From Bradyrhizobium barranii subsp. apii (GTDB taxonomy: Bacteria; Pseudomonadota; Alphaproteobacteria; Rhizobiales; Xanthobacteraceae), in NCBI RefSeq assembly GCF_011516635.5, contig NZ_CP096255.1, positions 3,470,501-3,534,500 on the forward strand: a stretch of DNA of 64,000 nucleotides, in the 5' to 3' direction. Below, one piece after another: positions 7,622 through 16,311 of this stretch (position 1 is the first letter of the stretch; each line of letters begins with the position of its first letter). The notes beneath the pieces were generated by a model that was not told the DNA's origin, ran no database searches, and saw only the letters and a program-made list of their open reading frames with translations. The translations under genes were made by a program, and so were the position numbers.

Positions 7622-9161
7622 AGTCGTTCGTGAAGAACTGGCGGCGGCGCCCGGCTCAAGCGGTGTTTCGAGCCGGGACGGTCTCGAAGAAGGCTCGGAT
7701 GATGACACGCAAGAGCTCTGCGAGCCATCGCAGCAGCAGACCGAAGTTATAGCCGGCGGCGGCGAGAACAGTGTTGATGCGGTCGCCGAGGCGTCCCTTG
7801 AGATAATTTCTGTCCATGCGGTGCTCGGCCTTGACGTGGCCGATGACAGGCTCGACAGCCGCACGACGCTTCATCTCGCGACGGATGGAAGCTGTGACGC
7901 GGCGGACCTGACCCGAGATCCAGACCCTGAACCGATGCGGGTGGTTGTGACCGCGATATCCTTTGTCGACGTGGATACGGCGAGTCTCCACCCCGGTGAG
8001 CTTCTCCATGTCGGCGATTACGGGACCGAGCGTGTGCCCATCGAAGGGATTGCCATGCAGGGCCTTGGCATGGAGCACGAACTGGCCGCCCTTCGGAGAC
8101 GTCACAGGGGTGGCGATGCTGACCTTGCAGCCGAACTCGTAGGGCGCGCGGGCTTTACCTTTGCCGATGCACTCAACCTCCGGAGCATGTAACGCATAGA
8201 CCTTCGGACCGCGCTGATGCTGATCCTGGCTGCGCACCTGCTGCGCTAAACCGAGCAACGGGCCGAAGCGAGCTTCCAGCACCGTATCGCCATCAATCTT
8301 GCGGCGGATGTCGCGGATGATCCGGCCAAGCCGTGTCCGCAGGAACTTGAGCTGCCGCCGGGCGCGTTTGAACTGGTGGGCGTGGGTATAGCGGCCGGTC
8401 ATGATGGCGGCGCGCTTGGCCAGGCGCAGATAGCTCTGGCGTAGCGGCACACGGTTGCGCTTGGCGAGCCCGACCAGCTTGGTGATTGCTCGATGCAGCA
8501 GCCGCGCGTCGGTCGGATGTGCAACCGCCTTGGGCTGCACTGTGGTATCGACGACCACCCGTTCCAGGTCCTTGGGACCGATGGCGCCGGTCTTGTGCGC
8601 CACTGAAAGACTTTCCTGGATCAGGGCGACGAGCTGTTCCTCGCCGAGCCGCTGCCGCCAGCGTGTCATCGACGATCGATCGAACGGCAGACGGTGGCAG
8701 AAGCTCAATTCGCCGCAGAAGTATTGGTAATAGGGGTTCTCGATCCAGCGAGCGCACAGCACCTCATCTGACAGGTTGTGCATGTGCTTCAAAATGAACA
8801 GGCCGGCGACTAGCCGCGTCGGCAAGCCCGGCTGGCCCGACCCTGCTTGGCACACTGAACTGAAGCGCTCATTCAGGATGTTCCAGTCGATCAGCGCTGC
8901 CAACCGCACCAGCGGATGACCCATGTCGATGATCTGATCAAGCGCCGGAAGCAACAGGTCTTTCTGGCGATCATCCCTCGGCTTGCTCATCGCATTCCCC
9001 AATGTCGACGACGCCGTCAGGGAATCACGAATCGCCCAAAAGCAAAATCCTAAAACGCAAGAAAGCGAGGTCCAACACCCCGCTTTCCTGCAAAATCGAA
9101 TACTACATCAAGACAAATTCTGCTTATTTCTCAGATCAATCCGCATTCTTCACGGACGACT
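7622..9161 (-). mobile_element. IS5-like element (about 1540 bp)
   Basis: The ends are AGTCGTTCGTGAAGAA at the left and, reversed, AGTCGTCCGTGAAGAA at the right (one mismatch). They are flanked by a 4-bp direct repeat CTTC (7618-7621 and 9162-9165). Removing element and duplicate reconnects an IS66 tnpC reading (…EGLKKVLIGED…), which supports these boundaries. The family is assigned from the transposase; the subgroup is uncertain. Confidence 0.8.
7656..9002 (-). CDS. IS5-family-like DDE transposase
   Basis: A 448-residue transposase with an N-terminal DUF772-type domain (LPTRLVAGLFILKHMHNLSD, then PYYQYFCGELSFCHRLPFDR) and a DDE core with candidate residues in VVVDTTVQPKAVAHPTD, RRIHVDKGYRGH and AAVEPVIGHVKAEHRM. 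It fills nearly all of the element. The frame is intact, so it may be active. IS1182-type proteins share the same N-terminal domain; I favour IS5 because of the 4-bp target duplication and the YREK-like region before the Glu. Confidence 0.85.
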   Translation of the reverse strand: MGNAMSKPRDDRQKDLLLPALDQIIDMGHPLVRLAALIDWNILNERFSSVCQAGSGQPGLPTRLVAGLFILKHMHNLSDEVLCARWIENPYYQYFCGELSFCHRLPFDRSSMTRWRQRLGEEQLVALIQESLSVAHKTGAIGPKDLERVVVDTTVQPKAVAHPTDARLLHRAITKLVGLAKRNRVPLRQSYLRLAKRAAIMTGRYTHAHQFKRARRQLKFLRTRLGRIIRDIRRKIDGDTVLEARFGPLLGLAQQVRSQDQHQRGPKVYALHAPEVECIGKGKARAPYEFGCKVSIATPVTSPKGGQFVLHAKALHGNPFDGHTLGPVIADMEKLTGVETRRIHVDKGYRGHNHPHRFRVWISGQVRRVTASIRREMKRRAAVEPVIGHVKAEHRMDRNYLKGRLGDRINTVLAAAGYNFGLLLRWLAELLRVIIRAFFETVPARNTA

Positions 9162-9520
9162 CTTCAACCCCTCGCACCCAGCGGGGATCTCAGCTCGATG
9201 ACAATCTCAACCCGCTCCAGATTAGCCGCGAAGCCTTTCCGGGGACGCGGCGCACGTTTCGGCTTGTCCTGAACCGTGCTTTCGAGTGCGGCTTTGATCG
9301 CCGCCATGCCAGTCTCGATTTCGTCGAACACGAAGCCATGCTGCTCCTCGCTCAACGTCTCGCCGCGCAGGCGCTCCGAGCGAGTGCCGTAGCGCGACCG
9401 CTCCAGCATCCTCACGATCGCCGTCAGCGCCGCGATCCGCTCGCCGGCCGTCGTGTTCGCCACTTCGAGATGGCGGTTGCGCACCTCCAGCAGTGCTACA
9501 GTGACCTGGTCCGGCTCCAA
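9162..9520 (-). pseudogene. tnpC: IS66 tnpC remnant, N-terminal fragment
   Basis: Reads LLEVRNRHLEVANTTAGERI, ALTAIVRMLERSRYGTRSER and KRAPRPRKGFAANLERVEIV on the minus strand, the N-terminal coiled region of an IS66 TnpC different from the two other copies here. One base is missing near VEIVIE, so the frame shifts before the IS5-like insertion. Upstream sequence toward 9560 is not recognisable as IS66. It is a dead fragment. Confidence 0.8.
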
Positions 9521-9563
9521 TCCATTGGCACGCGGAGGTCTAAGCGGTTAGTAGAGCGCAACT

Positions 9564-10661
9564 TCAGCGAAACATATGGCGCTGATTAAATTTCTCCCAC
9601 TTCGTCGGGCTGTGAGACTCTTGCTGCTTGAACAAGTTAATAAGATGCTCATCAGGGTTGCCCTCAACAAGACAGGCAGCATTCATGCCGGCGAATATGT
9701 CTGGCGGACTAAAATAGCGATACTTCGCTAAGTTCTTTTTTATGAAAGGCATCCCGAGATATTTTGCGAACACGAGTGCGCCCAAACCGACCTGGTTTCC
9801 ATCGTACACTGTTCGACAGATTTCCTCTACTGCCTGTTGCTTCCTGATGCCTCTCATAAAATTGTACTTGTCGTGTTCGTTCGCTAGCCATCCGACAATG
9901 CGGTTTTTACGAGTTTCCCGCGTGCTTGAGGGGAGAAGATCTGATGCGGCGATCAACTCCGGCGCATCCACCGACAACAGATGATCACGCAGGTCTCCGA
10001 CGCGGAACAGAGCCCTTGGATGAAAGCCGGCCATAGAGATAGCACTCGTCAGTGCAACCTCGCCATTTAGGACGGTATACCGCCTTTCATTCATTGGAAC
10101 ATAGCTAGACCAGAAGTTTTTGAATGCTGCGGATGTGAGGACGTCCTCATTGAACGAGTAGCAATAGGACTGTATGTGGTAACGAATTTCGTGAGACTCT
10201 GTCGCCCCAATAAAAGGATGACCGTCTTTAGAGAGCCGCGAAATGTATTTGGAGAGATTTTCGCCTTCAAAAAAATGCACGCTGTCATTGAGAACTATCA
10301 GTCTCTTTGGCGAGAGCGTGAGTGCGAACTCAACTCCTGTCTTGTAGGCCCCGAAATCGTAGCCATGGTTGTTCCGCCGGATAAAAGTGTGGCACTCATT
10401 GGGTAGCTTTTCCTCTATGTCCCGTGGCGTCGCATTCACCGCGAAAATCACGTTAATCTTCTGACGATTCAGCTCTTCTACGAGCGCGACAATGTCCGGC
10501 GGAAACGTCTCTGGTTGATATACGGCAAGTACGCAGTACACGGAATTTGAATGCCTCGCATTGCCTTGGCGGAACTGAATCGCATTTATGGATGGATTGA
10601 GCATTTGGTTCGCCCGGTGGAGCGCCCTGTTTTTTCTCTCGATCAGAGAGACCAACCGCAT
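9564..10661 (-). CDS. RgpF-like (rhamnan synthesis F domain) glycan biosynthesis protein
   Basis: The protein has the RgpF/PF05045-type core: VYCVLAVYQPETFPPDIVAL, NVIFAVNATP, RRNNHGYDFGAYKTGVEFAL, RLIVLNDSVHFF, FIGATESHEIRYHIQSYCYS and a C-terminal segment that replaces the usual second domain. These domains occur in proteins that assemble rhamnose-containing or related polysaccharides; catalytic details are unclear. The open frame extends upstream to 10865 but would overlap the preceding gene by 150 nt. ATG 10661, 50 nt after the stop of that gene, is the more plausible start (365 residues). It is co-oriented with, and probably in an operon with, the upstream membrane protein. Confidence 0.75.
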   Translation of the reverse strand: MRLVSLIERKNRALHRANQMLNPSINAIQFRQGNARHSNSVYCVLAVYQPETFPPDIVALVEELNRQKINVIFAVNATPRDIEEKLPNECHTFIRRNNHGYDFGAYKTGVEFALTLSPKRLIVLNDSVHFFEGENLSKYISRLSKDGHPFIGATESHEIRYHIQSYCYSFNEDVLTSAAFKNFWSSYVPMNERRYTVLNGEVALTSAISMAGFHPRALFRVGDLRDHLLSVDAPELIAASDLLPSSTRETRKNRIVGWLANEHDKYNFMRGIRKQQAVEEICRTVYDGNQVGLGALVFAKYLGMPFIKKNLAKYRYFSPPDIFAGMNAACLVEGNPDEHLINLFKQQESHSPTKWEKFNQRHMFR

Positions 10662-10711
10662 CTCGGCTTTAGGAGAAAAATACGATTCCCACACGGCACC
10701 CTCATGGCCAC

Positions 10712-11989
10712 TCAACGGAGCATCGCTTTGAATTTTTGCCGTTCTTCCTTTGCTAAAGTCAGCAACTGGTAATCGGTTGGCGCGGAGCGTGGGCCAAGAA
10801 CAGTTGGATTTATCTCCATCTCGCAATATTGCTGGGTGCGAAGGCAGTGGGTCGATGCGGCCCATTTGACGTCAACGATATGGTCTCCGATCCCGTGGGT
10901 GACGTTGACTGAGAATAGCCAGAGCAATGCAGCCATCAGCGTAAAATGGCGCAAATTCGCGGACCTGAGAACGGAGATGATGGTCCAGATGACAAGAACG
11001 AGAGGAATATAGAAGTACCGGCCGTAGTTCTGGTACTGGTTCACATGATCTAGGGGCGGGGCCGTGAAGCAGCTCACCGCGAGCAAGGTCAGGCCGAAGG
11101 CAAGAAAGTAAATTGTAGGCCGGGCCGCGACTTTTTTATTCTGCCAGAGAAACCAGATGCCGGCGAGTGCAACTGCTATTGAGATGGACGTAGCCGCTCT
11201 TGTCGAAATGTCTTCGTACCCGGTGATCCACCTAAAGAAGATGGAGGTGAAATAGTCGGTCTTCTCCGAAAGAGTCCCCGCCGCTGCAGTGCCAGACGCG
11301 CGCTTGACGACGTGCGAAATCTGCACGAGGCCGGCTAGCGCCGTTATGACCGCGAGCGCCTTTGAATACAGCGTTCTCTCTGTAAAGACTTTGAAAGCCA
11401 CGAGTGGCGCGGCAATGATCGTAAAAGGAGATGACAGGCCCACAAGCGCGAAGGTCGAGGCTAGGGCGATACCGTGATCTCTCGTTGGGTTGCGCTCGTA
11501 AAGCGCTAGAGCAACAGCGGGGCCCATCACCCACTGCATGTAACACATACCGTAGAACACCTCTGATCCTACGGGAGATGCGACCAAGGCGAGCACGGCG
11601 GCCGTTTTGCCCCAACCTTGGAAGGCCGTCGAAACGAACGCCAGAGCTGCGGTCCAGATGATCGATATCATAAAGAAGGAAGCATATAGGCGCGGGATTA
11701 TTTCAAGTGAGGCGAACCCGCTGATGAACGCCACGATACGGCAGCAGAGCTGCACGAAGCCATTGTATGGTAAGAGGAGCGCTCTATAGCCAAACAGACG
11801 ATCCTCAACGAGGTAAATGTTGAAATCCTCAGCCCAAAGCTCGGGCGAGAGCACCAATCTGTCGTTGCGAATAAAGATAAAAACCAGAAGCGCTGTCGTA
11901 GCCAACGCTACCTGCGCAACCCTCAACAAGTTGATGCGGTTGAAATCAAAAGTTCCCGGTCTCGCGACCAGCACGTCCAATCCGACCAA
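10712..11989 (-). CDS. Polytopic membrane protein, possible GT-C-type glycosyltransferase
   Basis: A 425-residue protein with about nine to ten hydrophobic segments, e.g. VALATTALLVFIFI, ALAFVSTAFQGW and FLAFGLTLLAVSCF. After the first membrane segment comes an acidic loop, SPELWAEDFNIYLVEDRLFG, a position where GT-C glycosyltransferases carry acidic catalytic residues. No named family is recognised with confidence. It lies beside sugar-biosynthesis genes and a GtrB-like protein, which fits transfer of a polyprenyl-linked sugar outside the membrane. A decayed paralogue is at 21.3-22.2 kb. Function is inferred from topology and context only. Confidence 0.7.
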   Translation of the reverse strand: MVGLDVLVARPGTFDFNRINLLRVAQVALATTALLVFIFIRNDRLVLSPELWAEDFNIYLVEDRLFGYRALLLPYNGFVQLCCRIVAFISGFASLEIIPRLYASFFMISIIWTAALAFVSTAFQGWGKTAAVLALVASPVGSEVFYGMCYMQWVMGPAVALALYERNPTRDHGIALASTFALVGLSSPFTIIAAPLVAFKVFTERTLYSKALAVITALAGLVQISHVVKRASGTAAAGTLSEKTDYFTSIFFRWITGYEDISTRAATSISIAVALAGIWFLWQNKKVAARPTIYFLAFGLTLLAVSCFTAPPLDHVNQYQNYGRYFYIPLVLVIWTIISVLRSANLRHFTLMAALLWLFSVNVTHGIGDHIVDVKWAASTHCLRTQQYCEMEINPTVLGPRSAPTDYQLLTLAKEERQKFKAMLR

Positions 11990-12790
11990 AGCCCTGATCC
12001 CTTAACCCACGACCATAGAGCAAAGTTGCGTATCACTAGTGTGCAACCCGCACAACCCCGGAAGAATGATGACCGACTTTGAACGGCCTGACCGCGGCGA
12101 ACGCGTCGGCATTCTCAAATCCTTAAGATCACTGGAGAAATTGGCGTAGTCTGGCGGTTTTGCTCGCGCGCTCGAAATCTTGCGGGCGCAAGTCAATGTC
12201 GGTTCTAAATTTTGCTCCGGTCGAAGCACCGAGGTTCAAGAATGAGGGAATGAGCAATCCAGTCCGGCGCCCCCTGTAGGCCTGAAGAAATATGGTCCCG
12301 ATCCAGAAGAGGAGCTTGGACCGGTAGACTCCCCTAGGGCAGCTCATCAAGAGGACATCGTAACTTTCGGCTTGGATTGGCCCGCACGGACACCGAGGCG
12401 GCCGAGATGTGGAAGGTCGCGGACCTACCCAACCAAGCCTGCGGCCACGGGTCGTCTCTTGCGTCCCCAAACTGGATCTTCATCGCCAGAGAAAGCGTGA
12501 CGACGGCTGCATCGTTAGGCATAAAAAATGCTGGAGTATGGGGGCTGCGCGACTTAGGCGTGAATGCCGTCATAGCGCTTGTATTTCAATGAGGCAACGT
12601 TCCCACGCAGTTGATGAATTGACGAGAGACCGCCGGCTCTAAGCCATCCTGGCAACAATTCCCGAGGCCAGATACAAAGTTATTGGGGCCAATCGGCGAC
12701 ATCAGAACTAAGCCAGCCACTTTACACTTTTCGACAGATCAGGTAACGAATGCGTATACCAAAATTGCGTGACGCGGGTTCGGCACGACT
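11990..12790. other. About 800 bp without a recognisable gene
   Basis: This divergent interval separates the minus-strand membrane protein from the plus-strand glycosyltransferase. Short open frames exist on both strands (for example 12129-12470 minus and 12377-12592 plus). None has a good start context, recognisable motif or consistent coding character. It may contain both promoters and decayed sequence. No tRNA or terminator was evident. Confidence 0.5.
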
Positions 12791-13738
12791 TTGAATGACG
12801 ATCAGCGGTTGCCGCGCATTACCATTGTCTGTCCTGTTTATAACGAGGAAAAGGTCGTTCCGCTGTTCTTGGAGCGGGCGCTGCCGGTGATAGAGCTGCT
12901 TTCCGCGCGTTACCGCGCGGAGTTGCTGTTCCTCAATAACGCCTCTACGGACGGAACCTATGCCGAAATCAGTAAGCTGCGCGCGCAATATGATTTCGTC
13001 TATGTGATCACGCTAAGCGCCAATGTCGGCTATCAGCGCTCGCTGGAATGTGGACTGCGTAATGCGCAAGGCGACGTCATCGTCTTCATCGACGTCGATT
13101 GCGAAGACCCGCCCGAGATGCTGCTGGATTTCGTCAGCTACTACGAGAAGGGCTTCGATATCGTTTATGGTGCGCGCGTGGATCGCGAGGAAGCGCGGCC
13201 AGTCAAGATGCTGCGCAAGTTGTTCTACCATATCGTCCGATTGCTGGCGGACGAGGACATCATCCTGTACATGGCCGAGTTCTCGCTGCTTACTTCCGAA
13301 GTGCGCGATGCCATTGTAAACGACCACAACTCCTTCCCGTTCATCCGTGCGTCGATCTCGCGGGTCGGCTTCAGGCGGATCGGCCTGCCTTACAAGCGGC
13401 AGCGCCGCATCGCTGGGAAGACAAATTACAATCTCGTTGGAATGACGATCTTTGCCATCGCCGGCATCCTGTCGTCGACCACTCTGCCCTTGCGCCTGCC
13501 GATCTACGCGCTGCCTTTGTGGCTGCTGCTCACGGCTGTATTGGGAGCCGCGTACATATTGGCCGAAAGCCCGTGGCTGTTGCTGCTGAACCTTCTGTGC
13601 GGCTGCACGTATTTCGGATTTACGGCGGCGTTCACAGCGCTCTACGTGGCCCGCTCCTACAAGAATGGCCTTGGGCGACCAAACTATGTGGTGAACCGCC
13701 GCTACACGCACGCCCAGCGTTCCATCGTGGCGTCGTGA
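12791..13738 (+). CDS. Family 2 polyprenyl-phosphate glycosyltransferase (GtrB/Dpm1-like)
   Basis: A 315-residue protein with a GT-A fold: ITIVCPVYNEEKVVPLFLER, LLFLNNASTDGTYAEISKL, ANVGYQRSLECGLRNAQGD and metal-binding VFIDVDCEDPPEML. Two C-terminal membrane segments follow (LPLWLLLTAVLGAAYILAES region and LLLLNLLCGCTYFGFTAAFT). This layout is that of GtrB/DPM1 enzymes, which load a sugar from a nucleotide donor onto polyprenyl phosphate at the cytoplasmic face. The start is TTG 12791; the nearby ATG is out of frame. It opens the plus-strand sugar gene run and is the likely entry step to a lipid-linked sugar. Confidence 0.85.
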   Translation: MNDDQRLPRITIVCPVYNEEKVVPLFLERALPVIELLSARYRAELLFLNNASTDGTYAEISKLRAQYDFVYVITLSANVGYQRSLECGLRNAQGDVIVFIDVDCEDPPEMLLDFVSYYEKGFDIVYGARVDREEARPVKMLRKLFYHIVRLLADEDIILYMAEFSLLTSEVRDAIVNDHNSFPFIRASISRVGFRRIGLPYKRQRRIAGKTNYNLVGMTIFAIAGILSSTTLPLRLPIYALPLWLLLTAVLGAAYILAESPWLLLLNLLCGCTYFGFTAAFTALYVARSYKNGLGRPNYVVNRRYTHAQRSIVAS

Positions 13739-13910
13739 GCGAAACCGGCGCCCAGATTTCCTTGATTTTCGTCAAGCCTGTCGGTATGGGGTTCTGAGCA
13801 TTTTCCTGATAAAAGCGGGGGCTTTTCTGGTCCATGCGTCCGGGCGCGCGTCGCTCTCGAGCTGCCGAGCCGAAACGGCAATTCCGTTCTCGAATTGAGT
13901 GAGAGACAAG

Positions 13911-14678
13911 ATGAAAGCGATCATTCTCGCCGGTGGTTTGGGCACCCGTATCAGCGAAGAGTCGCACCTTAAGCCGAAACCGATGATTGAAATCGGCGGG
14001 AAGCCGATTCTTTGGCACATCATGAAAATGTACTCGCATCACGGGATCAATGATTTCGTGGTTTGTCTTGGCTACAAAGGCTACGTCATCAAAGAGTACT
14101 TCTCCAATTACTTCCTGCACATGTCCAATGTCACGTTTAGCATGCGTGAGAATAGCATGGAGATCCATGAGAAGTTCGCCGAGCCCTGGCGCGTGACGCT
14201 GGTTGATACCGGCGAACTCACCATGACCGGCGGTCGCCTGAGGCGGGTCGCGGCGTATATCGGCAATGAATCGTTTTGCTTCACCTATGGCGATGGTGTC
14301 GCGGACCTTGATATTTCGGCTCTCATCGCCAAGCATCGCGACGCTGGACGGCTGGCGACCGTGACCGCGATCCAGCCCCCCGGTCGCTACGGCGCACTGC
14401 ACATTGAGAAGGAAGCGGTCCACCATTTCCAGGAAAAGCCGGCGGGCGACGGCGCCTGGATCAATGGCGGGTTTTTCGTGCTCGAGCCCGGCGTGCTGTC
14501 CTATCTCGACGGCGACGAGACGGTATGGGAACAGCAGCCATTGCAGCGGCTGGCTGCCGAGGGCCAATTATCAGCCTATCGCCACAGCGGTTTCTGGCAG
14601 GCGATGGACACGCTTCGTGACAAGAATCATCTCGAGGAATTGTGGTCGTCAGGGAAGGCCCCCTGGAAGAGTTGGTGA
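13911..14678 (+). CDS. rfbF: Glucose-1-phosphate cytidylyltransferase
   Basis: A 255-residue nucleotidyltransferase making CDP-glucose from CTP and glucose-1-phosphate. Visible motifs are the N-terminal [50 protein letters not shown] and [12 protein letters not shown], the pattern that separates RfbF from RmlA (which makes dTDP-glucose). ATG 13911 is chosen over GTG 13899 because it begins the conserved strand and has a purine-rich GAGAGAC upstream. Its last base is shared with the start of rfbG. It supplies the substrate of the next gene and so defines this as a CDP-sugar pathway. Confidence 0.95.
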   Translation: MKAIILAGGLGTRISEESHLKPKPMIEIGGKPILWHIMKMYSHHGINDFVVCLGYKGYVIKEYFSNYFLHMSNVTFSMRENSMEIHEKFAEPWRVTLVDTGELTMTGGRLRRVAAYIGNESFCFTYGDGVADLDISALIAKHRDAGRLATVTAIQPPGRYGALHIEKEAVHHFQEKPAGDGAWINGGFFVLEPGVLSYLDGDETVWEQQPLQRLAAEGQLSAYRHSGFWQAMDTLRDKNHLEELWSSGKAPWKSW

Positions 14679-15763
14679 TGATGTTCGGCGATATTTACAA
14701 GGGCCGACATGTGCTAGTGACCGGACACACCGGCTTCAAGGGAAGCTGGCTGGCCCTATGGCTCAAGGCGCTGGGCGCGAAGGTGACGGGAATAGCGCTT
14801 CCGCCGGAGACCGATCCCCACCATTTCGGCCTGCTGAATCTAGACATCGAGTCCCACTTCATTGATATTCGCGACGAAAAATTGCTGCGCGATCGGATCC
14901 GCAAGGCAGATCCGGATGTTGTGTTCCACATGGCCGCCCAACCACTGGTGCGGCGTTCCTATCGCAGTCCACTAGAGACTTGGGCCGTCAACGTGATGGG
15001 CACGGCCAATGTGCTCGACGCATGCCGCGAGGCGGAGCGCCTTGCTGCGATTGTCGTCGTGACCACCGACAAGTGCTACGAAAACAAAGAGTGGGTCTGG
15101 GGCTATCGCGAGACCGATCGTCTAGGAGGGCACGATCCCTACAGTGCGTCCAAGGCCGGGTGCGAACTGGTTGCAGCCAGCTACCGGAAATCATTCTTTA
15201 ACTCGCCGGACGCGCCACTGCTGGCCACGGCGCGCGCCGGTAATGTGATTGGCGGCGGCGACTGGTCCGAAGATCGTCTGATTCCGGATCTGGTGCGCTC
15301 GATCCGGCACGGCAGGCCGGTGGAGATCAGATCGCCGACGGCGACGCGACCCTGGCAGCATGTTCTCGAATGCCTCTCGGGTTATCTCATGCTCGGACAG
15401 AAATTGATCGAACGCGATTCCACCTTTGCCGAGGCCTGGAATTTCGGGCCCGATCGGGAAGGCAACCGCCAGGTTCGGCAGGTCCTCGACGCGATCAAGC
15501 TGCAATGGCCGGCTGCGGAATGGTGCGACGCTAGTCAAGTCCGGGCCCACGAAGCGCATCTGCTTCAGGTCGATAGCGACAAGGCTCGTCAGCGGATGCG
15601 CTGGCAGCCGGTATGGACTTTCGACGAAGGTGTAACAGCCACCGCCGAGTGGTATCAGGCCTGGCTCGAACGAAGCGACGTCATCAGCGGTGAGCAGCTC
15701 GATCGCTATGTCGCGCGCGCCAGTGCCCGGGAGCTGGCGTGGGCCGAGGGTTCGGCTTCATGA
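14678..15763 (+). CDS. rfbG: CDP-glucose 4,6-dehydratase
   Basis: A 361-residue extended SDR converting CDP-glucose to CDP-4-keto-6-deoxyglucose. NAD binding is VLVTGHTGFKGSWLALW; the catalytic region has VVVTTDKCYENKEWVWGY, then DPYSASKAGCELVAASYR with the Tyr-x3-Lys pair; ARAGNVIGGGDWSEDRLIPD follows. ATG 14678 overlaps the rfbF stop by one base; an adjacent ATG at 14681 could serve equally. The 3' end overlaps the next gene as ATGA. The length and motifs are normal for RfbG. Confidence 0.95.
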   Translation: MMFGDIYKGRHVLVTGHTGFKGSWLALWLKALGAKVTGIALPPETDPHHFGLLNLDIESHFIDIRDEKLLRDRIRKADPDVVFHMAAQPLVRRSYRSPLETWAVNVMGTANVLDACREAERLAAIVVVTTDKCYENKEWVWGYRETDRLGGHDPYSASKAGCELVAASYRKSFFNSPDAPLLATARAGNVIGGGDWSEDRLIPDLVRSIRHGRPVEIRSPTATRPWQHVLECLSGYLMLGQKLIERDSTFAEAWNFGPDREGNRQVRQVLDAIKLQWPAAEWCDASQVRAHEAHLLQVDSDKARQRMRWQPVWTFDEGVTATAEWYQAWLERSDVISGEQLDRYVARASARELAWAEGSAS

Positions 15764-16311
15764 AGCTCGAGCAGACCGGCATAGAGGGTGTCTGGGTTGC
15801 GGAGAGCGTGACCCACCAAGACTCGCGTGGGGCATTTTCCCGGCTCTTCTGCTCGCGCGAGCAACAGGACATCATCGGATCACGATCGATCGTTCAGATC
15901 AATCATTCGATCACTCGTCGCGTCGGCGCGCTCCGGGGACTGCACTATCAAAACGCGCCACATGCGGAAATGAAGATCGTCCGCTGTCTCCGCGGTCGCG
16001 TGTTCGACGTGGCCGTCGATTTGCGCAAGGGATCGGCGACGTTCCGGAAATGGACGTCGCTGGAACTCTCGCAGGACAATCGCCGCGCCTTGGTCATCCC
16101 CGAAGGATGTGCGCATGGCTTCCAGGTGCTAGAGCCGGATTCCGAACTGCTCTATCTGCATACCGCGTTCTACGCCTCCAAAGCAGAAGGCGCCGTCCGT
16201 TTTGACGATCCGATCATTGGCGTGGATTGGCCACTGGCGCCGACCGACCTGTCCGACAGGGACCTCCATCATCCGCTTCTCGACAGGAATTTCGAAGGTA
16301 TCGTTGTATGA
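15760..16311 (+). CDS. RfbC-like sugar 3,5-epimerase (cupin)
   Basis: A 183-residue protein of the RmlC/dTDP-4-dehydrorhamnose 3,5-epimerase family: SRGAFSRLFCSREQQD, RRVGALRGLHYQNAPHAEMK with the catalytic-type His, VDLRKGSATFRKW, VIPEGCAHGFQVL and FDDPIIGVDWPL. Since rfbF and rfbG make a CDP-linked 4-keto sugar, this epimerase probably acts at C3 and/or C5 of that intermediate, not on a dTDP sugar. ATG 15760 overlaps the rfbG stop as ATGA; upstream starts lie inside rfbG. It is shorter at the C-terminus than a full RmlC of about 185 residues by only a few residues. Confidence 0.88.
   Translation: MKLEQTGIEGVWVAESVTHQDSRGAFSRLFCSREQQDIIGSRSIVQINHSITRRVGALRGLHYQNAPHAEMKIVRCLRGRVFDVAVDLRKGSATFRKWTSLELSQDNRRALVIPEGCAHGFQVLEPDSELLYLHTAFYASKAEGAVRFDDPIIGVDWPLAPTDLSDRDLHHPLLDRNFEGIVV

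Noticed and set aside
12129-12592. Small genes in the interval before the GtrB-like gene
   Set aside because: Short frames on both strands lack recognisable motifs, good start contexts or neighbours, so no gene is called.
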